Of a DNA stretch of 64,000 nt, positions 1 to 11,850 are shown one piece after another. The position numbers and the translations under genes were made by a program. The first letter of the stretch is position 1, and the number at the start of each line of letters is the position of its first letter. This DNA comes from Planococcus citri (taxonomy: Eukaryota; Arthropoda; Insecta; Hemiptera; Pseudococcidae): positions 75,479,469-75,543,468 of the forward strand of contig NC_088677.1 in NCBI RefSeq assembly GCF_950023065.1, written 5' to 3'. Below the pieces are notes generated by a model that was not told where the DNA came from, did not search any database, and saw only the letters and a list, made by a program, of their open reading frames with translations.

Positions 1-1960
1 AAAAAAAAAGATCATTGAATTTTGCATATTTTTTAATGTTCATTTTGACGGATTTTATAGCATTAATTTTTAAAAATTCACCAAAAATCGAGAAATTCAC
101 TTTAGCTTCTGAAATTTTTGTGAACTTTTTTTGGTCAAAATTTCCTAAAAGTTTCGCTTTTTCTGCTGCAAAAACTTTCGTTTCTGTCAAAATGGCAAAA
201 TCAGTTTTTTTTTTCGGAATGATCAAAAAACCTTACTTTTTTGCCAAAGTTGCAAAAAATCCTACGTTTTTGTAAAAGTTGTTAAAAATGTCAACATTTC
301 AGAAAATAATTTTTTTCCAGACAAAAATCTGATGTTTGTGCAGAATTATTAAAATTTTTAGGTAGGTATAAAAATTACTGTAGCTTCTCAAATTTTTGTG
401 AACTTTTTTTGGTGAAAATTTCCTAAAAGTTTCGCTTTTTTTGCTGCAAAAACTTTTGTTTCTGCCAAAATGGCAAAATCAGTTTTTTTTTTCGGAATGA
501 TCAAAAAATCTTGGGTACTTTTTTGCCAAAGTTGCAAAAAATCCTACGTTTTTGTAGAAATGGTTAAAAATGTCAACATTTTTGAAAATAATTTTTTCCA
601 GTCAAAAATCTGATGTTTGTGCAGAATTATTAAGATTTTTAGGTTGGTATAAAAATTACTGGAAAAAACCTTACCTTTTTTGCCAAAATATAGAGAAAAA
701 TTCTAGTGCAATTTTTAATCAAAATTAAAAAAAAAACCTAGGTATGTTTTTCAAAATTTTAAATTTCCAAAAAGTTTTTTTTTGTCAAAATTGCACGCAA
801 TTTAAATAGTATTATTTTTCACCAGAATTACAAAAAAACAGCTTTTCGATCGAATTTCCACATAGCCTTGTTTTTTATTCGCCAAAAAATCTGCTTCTTG
901 TTTCTAAAATTGCAAAAAAAAACACAGTTTTTCATCCAAATTCTCAACATTTTTACTTTTTTAAAATCAAAATAATTATTTTGAAAAATTTGACTGTGTC
1001 GAAGATATTGTGAGATGATTGCTTTGAAATCGAAAATTTCGATTTTTTTTGGTCACAATTTTCAGAAAATTTTACTTCTTGTCCCAAAAAGTGGAATTTT
1101 TTGTTCAAAATTCCCAAAAGCAGGTAATCAGTTTTTATTTAAAAAAGAATGTTGGTTTTTTCCAAAGTTGCTAAAAAACTTGATTTTTGGTAAGAATTGT
1201 AAAAAGAAATATTTTTGTCAAAATTGCAAAAAATGCCTGCTTTTTTGTCAAAATTGCAGAAAACTGATTTTTTTGGTCAATATTTTCATAGGAAGTGATT
1301 TTTGCCCTTTTTTTGGCTTTCAAAAAAATTTACCAGGAAATCTTGCTCCTTTTGTCACAAAAAATTTGCCTTTTATGTTAAAATTGCTAAAAGTATGTAA
1401 GTAGGTAATCAGTTTTTGCTGAAAAATCCCTACTTTTTTCTTCAAAATTGTAGTAAATCTTACTTTTTTGTAAAAATTGTAAAAGAAATCATTTCTATCA
1501 AAATTGCAAAAAATACCGGTTTTTTTGTCAAAATTACCAAAAAGTCTTAATTTTCTGTCAAAATTGTAAAAACACCGTTTTTGGTCAAAATTCTTAAAAA
1601 GTGGTTTTTTTGTCTGTTGCAAAAAAATCAAATTTCACTCTTTTTGTAAAAACTGTAAAAATTGCCAAAAGAGTCGATTTTTTCATAAAAATTGCAAGTC
1701 ATATTTTATTTGACAGAACTGCACATGAAATCTTTTAAAAATCAAATTGGTGTCAAATACCCCCCCCCCAAGAGATCAAGTTTTCATACTCGTAAAAATA
1801 GGTAGATATGACATGACACCTGCCAGTAAATCTTACTCAAGTACTTTTTCGTTAAAATTGTATTTAAAAAAAACTCATTTTGGTCAAAATTGGCAAAAAA
1901 ACTTCTTTTTTAAAAAAATAAAAATTGCCAAAAGGTTTTGCCTTTTTCCTTAGATCCACC
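1..1960. repeat. Degenerate TTTTTGTCAAAATTGC-type repeat field
   Basis: This AT-rich stretch is built from many diverged copies of a short phrase close to TTTTTGTCAAAATTGCAAAA, spaced roughly 35-45 bases apart from about 1,050 to 1,950. The first 660 bases also hold a direct duplication: about 101-378 recurs at about 380-660, including the shared phrase GGAATGATCAAAAAA. Open frames here are low complexity (F, K, N) and not gene-like. It may lie in a long intron of the NWD-like gene to its right, whose later exons are off the left edge. The same phrase family recurs at 46.14-46.72 kb. Confidence 0.7.
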
Positions 1961-2100
1961 ACTGACACCTTTTTATAAAATGATTTCAGACCAACTAGCT
2001 AGAATGGCCCCCTTGCCAAAATCCTTGCTTGACTTTTCAGGGTAGATGGTCACATTTGAGCACTTTATACCTTACAGAACTAAATAAGTTTATCATCTAC

Positions 2101-5100
2101 CCGAACTGAATTATTGCAAGCGTGCAAATGTTGCAAAATTTCTGTCACTATTTGACCTTGAGCACTGCTGTCCTCTTTGCGCATAGCTCGATCGACTAAT
2201 TTGGTAATATTTTTATAAAAATGAGTAATGAAGTGCTGTAAATATTCTCCATGTGTATCTGGGTCTAAACCTTCTCGTCCAATCCATTCCACAGTGTACC
2301 TTTATCAATAGAAAAATCCCATAGAAATAAATATCGAAAAAAAAACAACAAAATGGAGGTTATCAGACATTTTTTTTACCGACCTTTGATAATTAGTTGT
2401 CTCAATCTTAGCGGTCAGTCTTTCATCTCTTAAGTTAGCAAGTAATTTGGAAGCTTCGGCGTCTATATTTCTATTTATAATATCCAAAAATAGTGATGCT
2501 TTTTTGACATTTTGCAAATTAATGTTATTAATGTAACGAACATATGCTAAGCAGTGATTTTTCGTATTTTTTACATTCAAAATTCCATTTATCACTTCTC
2601 GTTCGGTAACTGAAACAGAAATTTTAAATTTTTTATCCTCGTAGAATAAAATGCGTATTTTTAAAATCCATTTTGAAGGCATACCTGACATGAAATAATT
2701 ATGCATAATATCTTTATCGATGGATCCAATATTGGCTAAATTCAAAGCAGCCTTCCTCAACAGTTTTTGCATTTTAGCCAAAGTATCCCACCAGACTGCC
2801 TGATCGTGTTGTTGAAGCTTAGGAACTCTCTGAAAAAAATATATCGCAGAGTCAATTTTATTATTATGGAGGAAATTCACTCGACTAAATTATTTCTCGC
2901 TGACCTTACTTTATTATTAAAATTGACTAAAATAGAAGAAATGGGCTGCAAAACGGATACAGGTGGGACAGCGTTGGTATCTTTTCGATACCATGTATCC
3001 AATAAAATCACATCTATCCCATTTTCAGCCAAGTTATCGCGAAGCATTTGTAATTCCGAAGAAATGATATAAGTAGGTATGGGCCTATAACCGTACTTCT
3101 GACCTAAAAAAACCTATATAAAATCAGCCAAAAAAAACACATCGAGAAATAAATTGAGGCAATTTACGATACAATATACAATAGTTTGTAGGTAAGTAAA
3201 AAATACCAACAACGAAATTCGGCCCCATCGATAACCGTTGACAATTTTCTATTTCTTTCATACACAATTCGGTAGTCATGTGATCATCAGTAGCTTCATC
3301 TCTCACACCCCATCGCATGTCTACAACCTAAAATCAAACACCAAAATAGAAATTTGAATACAAATCGTATAGTACGAAAACTATGTAATCGCAAAAACAA
3401 TCGGCGATTTAGAATAATCGTTTGCGAAATGACATAAAATTTCATGGTTAAAAGGTGAATACAAAGACAGACCTTTGGAGATATCACGACGTGGTACTGC
3501 AACACATGCAATAAGAGTTGGGTGAAATATTTCATCAATAATGTAAACATGAAGACGAATACGTTTACCAGATTTTCATTTTGCTCTTATTTGAGCTAGA
3601 ATGCTGATTTTTTTTAAAAACTGGAAGCTCTCGACGTAGCAAAGGTGCAATTTTGATTTCAAGGATCTCAAATGGGGGGGGGGAGTCAAAAAAATCAACA
3701 TTGAAAATTTTTGGAAAAGTATTATATTTGTTCTAAACGTTGCATTTTAACATCAAAATCATAATTTGAATCAATTTGGTAGATATGCCTCTAAAAGGCA
3801 AATTTTTAAAATTTTTGAACCTCTCCTTCCTCTCAAAATTTTGAAAAAACTGAAATGTGACCACAACATATTTTAGTAAATGGTATCCTTTGTATCTCAT
3901 AAAATTTTGAACCATATTTGGCTCTCATTAGGAAGGAAGAACTCGATAAAAACTAAGATTTCCACCCCCCCCCATTTTGACTGAAAATGAACCGTTGTAG
4001 AATTATTCAAAAGTGATCCTGCAATCGATCAAAATGGGTTAAAATTTTGTGAGAAATTCAAATATTTAAAAGAAACCAATGTTTTTCAAATTTGAAGTTG
4101 AAATTTTTCAAAAGGGCCAAAAACAATCTGAAATTTTATTTGTTGTGGTAGGTCATAAGGGACCTCTTAGACCTCTAATAAAATACCGAAAATCATGACT
4201 CAATTTCGGGCTGAAAATTTTCCAAAAGAGCTCAGAAAAAGTTTTTTGGGAATTTTGTATTTTCTGCTGAAATTTAATGAATTCTAAAAATCATGACCCC
4301 CCCCCCCCATTTTGGGTCTTAAAATTTTTCAAGCATGCTCAAGAAACATTTTGATAAGTCCTCCCATCGCATTTCCTCGCGAAAATCCTCAGAATGATGG
4401 CACAAGTTTGGAGTTATTATTCTTTAAAAAGTTCCCAAAAAAATTTCCAAAGAAAGTTTTGAATTTCTGTTGAAATTTCAATCCATTTTGATAATGTTGC
4501 ATGAACCCTTCTTCAAAAAATTTCAGAATCATTGACGCAATTTTAAGCTAAGTATAGAAATTCTTCTCGAAAAGCTCAATAAGCATTTTGGTTGAAATAT
4601 TTGGCTTCCTTGTGAAATTTTACACTATTTTGATGTGTTGCATGACACCTTTTTCAAAAATTTCAAAAGTCAGACCCAATTTTGTGCTTTGAAATTTCTC
4701 AAAAATTGTCAAAAATCGTTTTAGTGAAATATTTGAAATCCCTGTGAAATTTCAACTTATTTTATTTTGATAGGTTCTATCAACACTTTTTCAAAAATTT
4801 CAAAAATCATGACCCAATTGTGGGTTTTAAAATGGTTTTAAAATTGCCAAAAAAACACATTTTATTGGAATATTTGAAATCCTTGAAAATTTTGAAAACG
4901 TTTTGATAAATTCCATAACACTTTGTCAAAGATCTCGAATTTCGCGCAAAATTTTATCCCATTTCGAAAGGATGTAACTTGCATGACAATTTTTTGAATA
5001 AATTTGTAAATCATATGACTTAATTTTTGTGTTAAAAATTTTTCAAAAATTCTCAAAAAACATTTTGTTGAAATATTTGAATTTTTTGCTCAAATTTAAC

Positions 5101-5883
5101 CTATTTATGTAGATAGGTAGGTAATCAAGTTACTTATTTACATCTTTTTAAAAAATCTCAAAAAACATGATCCAATTTTTTGTCTCAAAATTCTTCAAAA
5201 ATATTCAGAAACGTGTTCGTCAGAAAGATTCAAATTCTCAAAACTTTACTCCACCGAAACTTTATCAACAAGGTATTAATATTTATCAGCTTTAAATTTA
5301 TTAACGTAACAATTCTGACACGCGAAGGTATAAAATTTATAGCGGTGATTGAGGATGAATGGTGAATAAAAGCACTATATTTATGAATTTTACGAGAAAG
5401 TGGTACCATTTACATAAAACATATCCGTGTTTGTTATTTTGTCATAAAAATAAACGCCTCGATTTTTACAGCATTTGATAAACATAAAAAAAAAACAGAA
5501 AAGAATGATATGATTTTGAATTTTTGAAAATTTAAGAATTGCAAATTTTTATCTACTCGAAATACCACAAATTGATCACTGAGGTATTTTAGTTCACCTA
5601 CCTGAAATTCCAAACCGTGTTTTTCTCTGCAGAAATCTTTCAGCTTTGGATAACATTGAGCCATCAAAGTATTTCTTTCCATCGTAGTATCTTGAAAGAA
5701 AATAATATGTAGAAGTAATCAAAATCACTCTACTTACTTTGTAAAATTTTAAAAAAAAATTATCATTTTGGACTACCAACCTGTAAATGTCGAACTAGTG
5801 AAAATTCGAACTATCTTCGAACTGACTGGAGGTAAATTTTCCAGAGATCCGGCAAATATAGAATCGACTACTCGATCGTCCAT
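2101..5883 (-). CDS. NACHT and WD repeat protein (NWD1/NWD2-like), N-terminal seven exons, 3' part outside window
   Basis: Seven exons join in frame on the minus strand: 5883-5781, 5690-5602, 3327-3207, 3103-2910, 2829-2685, 2609-2384 and 2299-2101. They total 1,077 nt, exactly 359 codons, and every intron is GT..AG. The start ATG at 5883 gives MDDRVVDSIFAG. Residues 25-40 carry the DUF4062-type motif VRIFTSSTFTDTTMER, followed by CYPKLKDFCREKHGLEFQ (about 47-64) and VVDMRWGVRDEATDDHMTTE (65-84). Then come NCQRLSMGPNF and QKYGYRPIPTYI. Exons 5-7 continue with VPKLQQHDQAVWW, SVTEREVINGI and YTVEWIGREGLDPDTHGEYL. This matches what I know of the region before the NACHT ATPase in NWD1/NWD2-type STAND proteins, which are intracellular signalling scaffolds. 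NACHT and WD40 parts are not visible, and the last exon ends at a donor (CGG then GTAGAT). The reading is firm as a family call; the exact paralogue is not determined. Confidence 0.85.
3640..5130. repeat. Tandem repeat array inside intron 2 of the NWD-like gene (family D)
   Basis: About 1.5 kb of diverged units, roughly 120-170 bases each, repeat phrases such as CATTTTGATAGGTTGCATGA, TTTCAAAAATCATGACCCAA and GAAATATTTGAAATCC. The same phrases form a second array at 19.38-21.88 kb and single fragments near 6.4, 44.7 and 61.97 kb. C9 to C13 runs interrupt some units near 3,965 and 4,297. Confidence 0.7.
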
Positions 5884-6764
5884 GATTTCAAACCTTAAGT
5901 CACTGTAATGTGATGAAAATATTCTAATAAGACGTATCCGCACACAATTGTCTCAGAACCACATTTTGGAGCGAAGAAGCTTCATTCGCTCAGTTAGAAA
6001 CTTTCTCAAGGACTGAAATAAATTCACGTTAAAACTTGCAATTCGAAATGTGTTTTAAAGCACGCACGTCAAGTAAGGGTAAAAGGCATGCAATGCTGTG
6101 TAATGTGTGTTTACGATTACGAAGAACATTCATTATTCGATCGGTTGTCAAGCTCAGTTGGCGTTTGTTATTCATTATTGTTTATGCTCACCTGAAAAAG
6201 TCGTTTACGCCTTTCGAAATGTGCGAGTAACAGAAACAGTAACGTCAAATAACGTGAAAAATTGTAATTTTTTTACCACTGGGACAATTTATAATTTTAT
6301 CAGCTTATTTTTAATCGATCCAGGGAGTCAACTTGAGCGATAGAACATTATAAGATTTGTTGCAGAAATCCATATGATTTTGGATTTTGTTTAAAATTTG
6401 AGTTTTCTAATTACTCTCGTTTTCAACTCGTCACCTGGCAATCAGAAATTGGTTAAATTTCGACATTATCTCAAAAATTTTGATCAAAATTTTTTCTGGG
6501 TATTTTTGAATAATTATGACATCAAGTTTGGATCATGGTTTTTGGGATTCTTGGAGAAGATGCCATGCAACTTATCAAAATAAGTCGAAATTTCAGAGGA
6601 AAATAAAAAAAAAAATTCAACACCAATTTGGTAGTTTTTTTGAAATTACAAAGCAGGTATCTACCTCTAAATTATTTTTGTAATTTTTAACCCTCAACTA
6701 CGTATTTCAGTCCATATAAAAAAAACTATTTTTCAATTTTTCGTTCAAAAAGTTAGGTAATGTA
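5884..6764. other. Region upstream of the NWD-like gene
   Basis: Between the NWD-like start codon and the palindromic element there is mixed-composition sequence without a convincing coding exon. The part next to 5,883 should hold the 5'UTR and promoter of the minus-strand gene, but no TATA box or initiator could be assigned. About 6,440-6,600 is a fragment of the family D repeat (phrases ATCAAAA, CATGCAACTTATCAAAATAA). Confidence 0.4.
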
Positions 6765-8648
6765 TAGTCCGGCATATGACAATAGGAGTAATTGCACCCC
6801 CCCGCCGATCCTCCGGGACAACATTTTTCTTAAAGGGGACATCCTTAGGAACATTTTAATGCAAAGTTGCCAAAAAAAAAGTTGGCCTTACTTACAAAAT
6901 GGCGGCCATTTTGATTGACAGGTCAGCCGAAATCGCAGATTTTGCGTTTTAACATAGGACTTGCACAAACTTTTTCAAACTTTACAAAGGTAGATCGAAA
7001 GATCATGCAAAAATTTATCACCTGTCCAAATTTCAAGTGCTAAAGTGCGTTTTTCGATTTTTGGTGAACTTTTGAAAATCGAATTTAGGCCAAAAATGAG
7101 GGAAAAAATCAAAATTTTACCAAATTGACCAAGAAAGCTGAAATTTGGGATATACCCTATTTTCAACATGCCAAATCGATTGGAAATGGTTTCAACCCGT
7201 TTTGAGCAGTTCTAGAGCCTCCAGCAGATTTTTGAAACTCGAAATTCCCACAAAATTCCATCAAATTGGAGTTGTAAAGCTAAAATTCATTCTAAAAACT
7301 AGTTTCAATACGCTACGAAGTACTGCAGGTGAATTTCAAGTTGTTTTGGAGCCTCCAGCGACTTTTTGAAAATTCCTGAAGCCTCTAGCAGATTTTTGAA
7401 ACTTTAAATTTTCACAAAATTTCATCAAATGGAGATGGAAAGCTGAAATTTACTCCACACTTCAATTTTAACACCCTCTGAAGACGATTTCAGGCGGGTT
7501 CAAGTCATTTTAGGGCCTCCAGCAACTTTTTTGAAAATTACTGGAGCCTCCAGTAGATTTTTGAAACTTGAAATTTCCCCAACATTAATTTATCAAATGG
7601 AGTTTGCAAGCTGAAATTCACTTCGCAGACTACATGGTGGTTTCAAATGGTTTTGAAGCTTCCAGCTACTTTTAGGAAATTTCAATTTTCCAAAAAAATG
7701 TCATACAACCTTTCAAAAAGTTGCTGGAGGCTCCAAAAAGACTTGAAATTCACCAGCAGTCAACTTCGTAGCGTATTGAAATTAGTGCGCAGAATACATT
7801 TCGACTCTCCATCTTGGTTTGATAACATTTTGGGGAAATTTCAAGTTTCAAAAATCTACTGGAGGCTCCAGTAATTTTCAAAAAAGTCGTTGAAGGCTCT
7901 AAAATGACTTGAAATCCACCAGAAGTCGTTTTCAGAGGGTGTTAAAATTGGAGTGTAGAGTAAATGTCAGCTTTTCATCTCTATTTGATGAAATTTTGTG
8001 AAAATTTAAAGTTTCAAAAATCTGCTAGAGGCTTCAGGAATTTTCAAAAAGTCGCTGGAGGCTCCAAAACAACTTGAAATTCACCTGCAGTACTTCGTAG
8101 CGTATTGAAACTAGTTTTTAGAATGAATTTTAGCTTTACAACTCCAATTTGATGGAATTTTGTGGGAATTTCGAGTTTCAAAAATCTGCTGGAGGCTCCA
8201 GAACTGCTCAAAACGGGTTGAAACCATTTCCAATCGATTTGGCATGTTGAAAATAGGGTATATCCCAAATTTCAGCTTTCTTGGTCAATTTGGTAAAATT
8301 TTGATTTTTTCCCTCATTTTTGGCCTAAATTCGATTTTCAAAAGTTCACCAAAAATCGAAAAACGCACTTTAGCACTTGAAATTTGGACAGGTGATAAAT
8401 TTTTGCATGATCTTTCGATCTACCTTTGTAAAGTTTGAAAAAGTTTGTGCAAGTCCTATGTTAAAACGCAAAATCTGCGATTTCGGCTGACCTGTCAATC
8501 AAAATGGCCGCCATTTTGTAAGTAAGGCCAACTTTTTTTTTGGCAACTTTGCATTAAAATGTTCCTAAGGATGTCCCCTTTAAGAAAAATGTTGTCCCGG
8601 AGGATCGGCGGGGGGGTGCAATTACTCCTATTGTCATATGCCGGACTA
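6765..8648. mobile_element. 1,884-bp palindromic (foldback) element, family A copy 1
   Basis: The two halves are reverse complements. The left end TAGTCCGGCATATGACAATA (6,765) is mirrored at 8,648. Features at 7,145 and 7,369 mirror those at 8,268 and 8,044, and each pair sums to 15,413, so the outer arms have no net insertion or deletion over about 605 bp. The mirrored 74-codon open frames differ at one residue (R/G). Toward the centre (7,370-8,040) the arms are more diverged and built of units containing GCCTCCAGCAGATTTTTGAA. Flanks are GTA on both sides, a possible short target duplication. No transposase is present, so it is a non-autonomous foldback element or long-TIR MITE. If transcribed, it would form a long hairpin RNA. 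Confidence 0.85.
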
Positions 8649-9039
8649 GTACCTACATCATACAAGTATGCACTTTTCGGATTTTGAATTATCTACCCTT
8701 ATCGACGAATAATTTATTTATCATCTTATACAACTTTAATGTTCTAATCCAAGTATGCATCCAATTTTTAATTAGATAGGTACACGAGAGTCGACGACGG
8801 TCCGCGCAATCAACTCATTAGTACACATGATATACATACAAACAAGTGAATCGCTGTAATTTTGAAAAAATTGCAACTCATATCACATTCCTATTATCTG
8901 AAAGATTATTTCATTCTGGGAAGATGCTTCAAAAAACATATCTAACGCACATAGTTTTAAAATAATTATTATGTATTCAAATCGTAAATAAATTTTCTAC
9001 CAATAATTACAAGATATAAATTTCACGAAAACGATTAAA

Positions 9040-9207
9040 TTATTTTTTTCCTTCGTATCGTTCATTGTTGGGATTTTTTTGGTTTGCATGATTATCTAAA
9101 TCAGCTTTATCTCCCGTTCCGTGATACCCGGTTTCGCGTCCTGATCCCGTTTTTTCGTGATTCGGATTGCATTGGTTTGCTTTATTGTCTTGGGCTTCTT
9201 TATCCAT
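9040..9207 (-). CDS. Small conserved-looking 55-residue protein
   Basis: An ATG at 9,207 opens a 55-codon frame ending in TAA at 9,040, too short for most ORF filters. The protein is hydrophilic, without membrane segment or signal peptide. It contains two related motifs, NKANQCNPNH (about residues 8-17) and NHANQKNPNNERYEG (about 39-53), separated by a Gly-rich, charged linker. The internal duplication and normal codon use argue for a real gene. Directly upstream in transcript direction is an acceptor, CTGTCCACAG at about 9,215, seven bases before the ATG. A 5'UTR exon therefore lies further upstream (candidate at 12,734). I do not recognise the function. A possible poly(A) signal (AATAAA on the minus strand) lies near 8,718. 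Confidence 0.6.
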   Translation of the reverse strand: MDKEAQDNKANQCNPNHEKTGSGRETGYHGTGDKADLDNHANQKNPNNERYEGKK

Positions 9208-9439
9208 TTTTAATCTGTGGACAGGAATAAGTAGTACTTTTAAGTATGTATTTCTAAGATCTTCGTTGAAACCAGAATCAAAGTAAAAATAATGCCTGAT
9301 TGAACAACACGAATGAAATAATTTTCCTGCACAATGAACTTTAATTTACAAAAAAAAATCAAAGTGAAGTTTGTGTACATGTGTTTGGGACACTTGGAAA
9401 TGAATTTTTGTTCAGAAAAAGTTTTTCTCCAATTCATTA

Positions 9440-11100
9440 TATTTTTTGAAAGAAGTTATGGAATTCAGAATTTTTTTCACTTGAATGGTTATGGTTTTTT
9501 TTAAATCATCAAACTTATAATAATTGGTTATTGGTTTATTTCGTTTTTGGTTACAATACCTATTAGTTTTTTTCATTTTTTCCTCGCCATTTTTTCAATG
9601 TAAAGCGCTGTAATTTTCAGGATTTTTTCCTTCTTTTCAAAAATAATTGAAATTTAATTTTTAAAAAAATCAAAATGAATTAATTTGTATAAAAATGTTT
9701 TAAAAAATTATAACATCTCTGTTTCAAATTTCAGATCAGCGTTCAATTATTTAAATTTTTGAAATGAAAAAGTGAAGGGAAAAAATAGAAAATAGACAAA
9801 AAATTGCATGAAAAAATAATTGAAAAAAATTGAACAAAAATTAAAGTAGGTACCTAAATTATTATTGGTTTTTGGTTAATCCGAAAAACAACATTTTTCC
9901 AGAGATATGAGTATGGTTCATAAAAAAAATCATTTTTGGTTTATTGGTTTTTGGTTACAAATTTTTGTAAAATTCTTGATTATTCACGTAACCTAATTTA
10001 GTGTAAAAAGTAAGTCTGAAGGTAGAAAATGTAAAATTGGATGCAATTTTTGATAAGTATTTGGAATGATGACTGCGCAGACAAAGTAGAAATACCTATG
10101 CACTCAGTAAATTTCTAAGAGATGTTCTAGTAAACATTTGAAATGAACTGTTATCCAATTTCTAATATTAAATGAACAGTTTGAGACACTTTAAACTGAT
10201 CTTTCATACGAAATTTTTGAGGTGACCGATATTAACCTAACCCTGGCGTATTATCGGTCACTTTCCAAGAATTCATAAATAAAAAACGATTGATTCAAAA
10301 TCAAACTAGACAGCTAAGCAAAGCTTAGCTGCAAAGTGTGCGTAGCTAGCTGCCTTTTCTACAGCTATAACCGTTATTACATCTAGGTAGTGCATAAGTG
10401 AATCAACCATGTCACAGTGATGAGAATTTTTGAAACTCTCACTGCTTCAAAATAATAATTGTTTTTCAGTGTTTTCATATTTTCCAAATTACAATAGGTA
10501 TTTCATAATAATTTATAAGCTTGTATTGCTTCTAAATTAAGAAATTTCTAGTTGTTTTTCATAGTTTGCATTGTTTTAAAATTTACAAAATTTCAAATCG
10601 ATTTCCCGAATTCCCCATCGCTACAATTTCATAAAGTTTTCAATAAATTTTCAGAATTTTTCATTGCTGCTGAGTTAGGAAATTTGCAATCAATTTTTAG
10701 AATTCACATTGCCTCTAAATAGTCAAATTTTGAATAATTTTTCAGAATTCTTATTGTCTTTAAATTAAAAAATTTCAAATTCAATTTTCAAGTTCATATT
10801 GTCGACAAATTGTAAAACGTTTACTCAATTTTTGGAATTCACATTGCCTCCAATTTTTCAGAATTCTCATCTTCTTCATAAATATTACAATACTTATTTC
10901 ATATAATTTTCAAGTTCACATTATCTGCAACTTACAGAACTTTTAATCAATTTTTGGAATTCTCAGCGTCTCTGAATACAAATTTTCATATTATTTTTTT
11001 TAGAATTTCCATTGTCTTCAAATTTATAAATTTTCAAACCAATTTTCAGAACTTGCTTTTTATTCTAAATTAAGAATTAAATCTTATAAAATACCTATGT
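9440..11100. repeat. AT-rich low-order repeats upstream of the small gene
   Basis: From about 9,500 to 9,960 the phrase TTGGTTATTGGTTT and its variants recur. From about 10,540 to 11,070 there are diverged units of about 60 bases around TTTTCAGAATTCACATTGCC and CTCTAAATT. I see no coding exon. The stretch falls inside the presumed intron of the 55-residue protein gene. Confidence 0.45.
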
Positions 11101-11109
11101 TAAGAATTT

Positions 11110-11480
11110 GCATTGCCTATTACACGAAAAAAATATGGGTAATTTTTACAAAAAAATTTAACTAAATACTCACAATTAAGTACCAGATCCCATTCAATAA
11201 TTTTTACTGTAATCGTATAGTAAAACTTATCATTTTAATAAATTTTGCTATAGGTACCAATAGTAAAAATCATTTTGTTTTAATAATTTTTACTAAATCA
11301 TGATAATAAAAATTACATGTTTCAATTGTACAAAAATTAGTTTAATTTCTCATTTTGAAGTAATTTTTAAATTATAAGTAAAAAGTTAAAAATTATTCAT
11401 GTCAAGTAATTCTTACTTTATACTTATGGTTATAGGTAGACAAAAAATTAATGAAATGAATTTTTAGTTAGCAAATGATA
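11110..11480. repeat. AATTTTTACTA-rich AT repeat
   Basis: A short AT-rich zone with repeated AATAATTTTTACT and its relatives (GTAATTTTTA, AAAAATTAC) borders the SINE-like element. It could be the body or tail of that element. No coding potential is seen. Confidence 0.35.
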
Positions 11481-11589
11481 TCATAATTCATAACTCAGTT
11501 TCAGCATTATTTTTGCCCCATTACCATGTACTACATAGTAACTCCAAATCATTTACCTATCCAATTTTCCTACGAAAAATCCGTCACCT

Positions 11590-11690
11590 ACCTACTTACC
11601 TCACGGGGATTCGAACCTGGGTCCCTAAATTTCCTATTCCTACCTACATGCCCTAACCACTCAGCCACCACTTTGCTACGAGGGTTAAGG
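11590..11690 (-). mobile_element. tRNA-derived SINE-like head
   Basis: On the minus strand an A box TGGCTGAGTGG (11,667-11,657) is followed 40 bases later by a perfect B box GGTTCGAATCC (11,617-11,607), the internal RNA polymerase III promoter layout of a tRNA. The arms around them do not pair as a functional tRNA: no 7-bp acceptor stem and a mismatched T stem. It is therefore read as a tRNA-related SINE head, closest in feel to a serine or leucine type. Element ends are not defined. Confidence 0.55.
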
Positions 11691-11756
11691 CATTAAAATA
11701 ATATATTTGTTTGGTAAACGCCCCACCAAACCACGCCCACTTGGAATTTACAGCTA

Positions 11757-11850
11757 ACAGACTGGGGGTGTAACAGGGTACAATGAAACACAGCTGGTGA
11801 TGGAATAGACTGGGGGTATAGCAGGGTACAATGAGCGGCAGGTGTTCTAC
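11757..11850. repeat. Short direct repeat AGACTGGGGGTRTARCAGGG
   Basis: Two tandem copies of a roughly 50-base unit, each beginning AGACTGGGGGT and carrying AGCAGGGTACAATG or AACAGGGTACAATG, lie next to the SINE-like head. GC content is higher than in the surroundings. Function unknown. Confidence 0.5.

Noticed and set aside
7145..8268. The two 74-codon mirrored frames as genes
   Set aside because: They are identical because they lie in the arms of a palindrome, and they have no start context or protein-like composition.
11590..11690. Functional tRNA gene
   Set aside because: A and B boxes are present but the acceptor and T stems do not pair.
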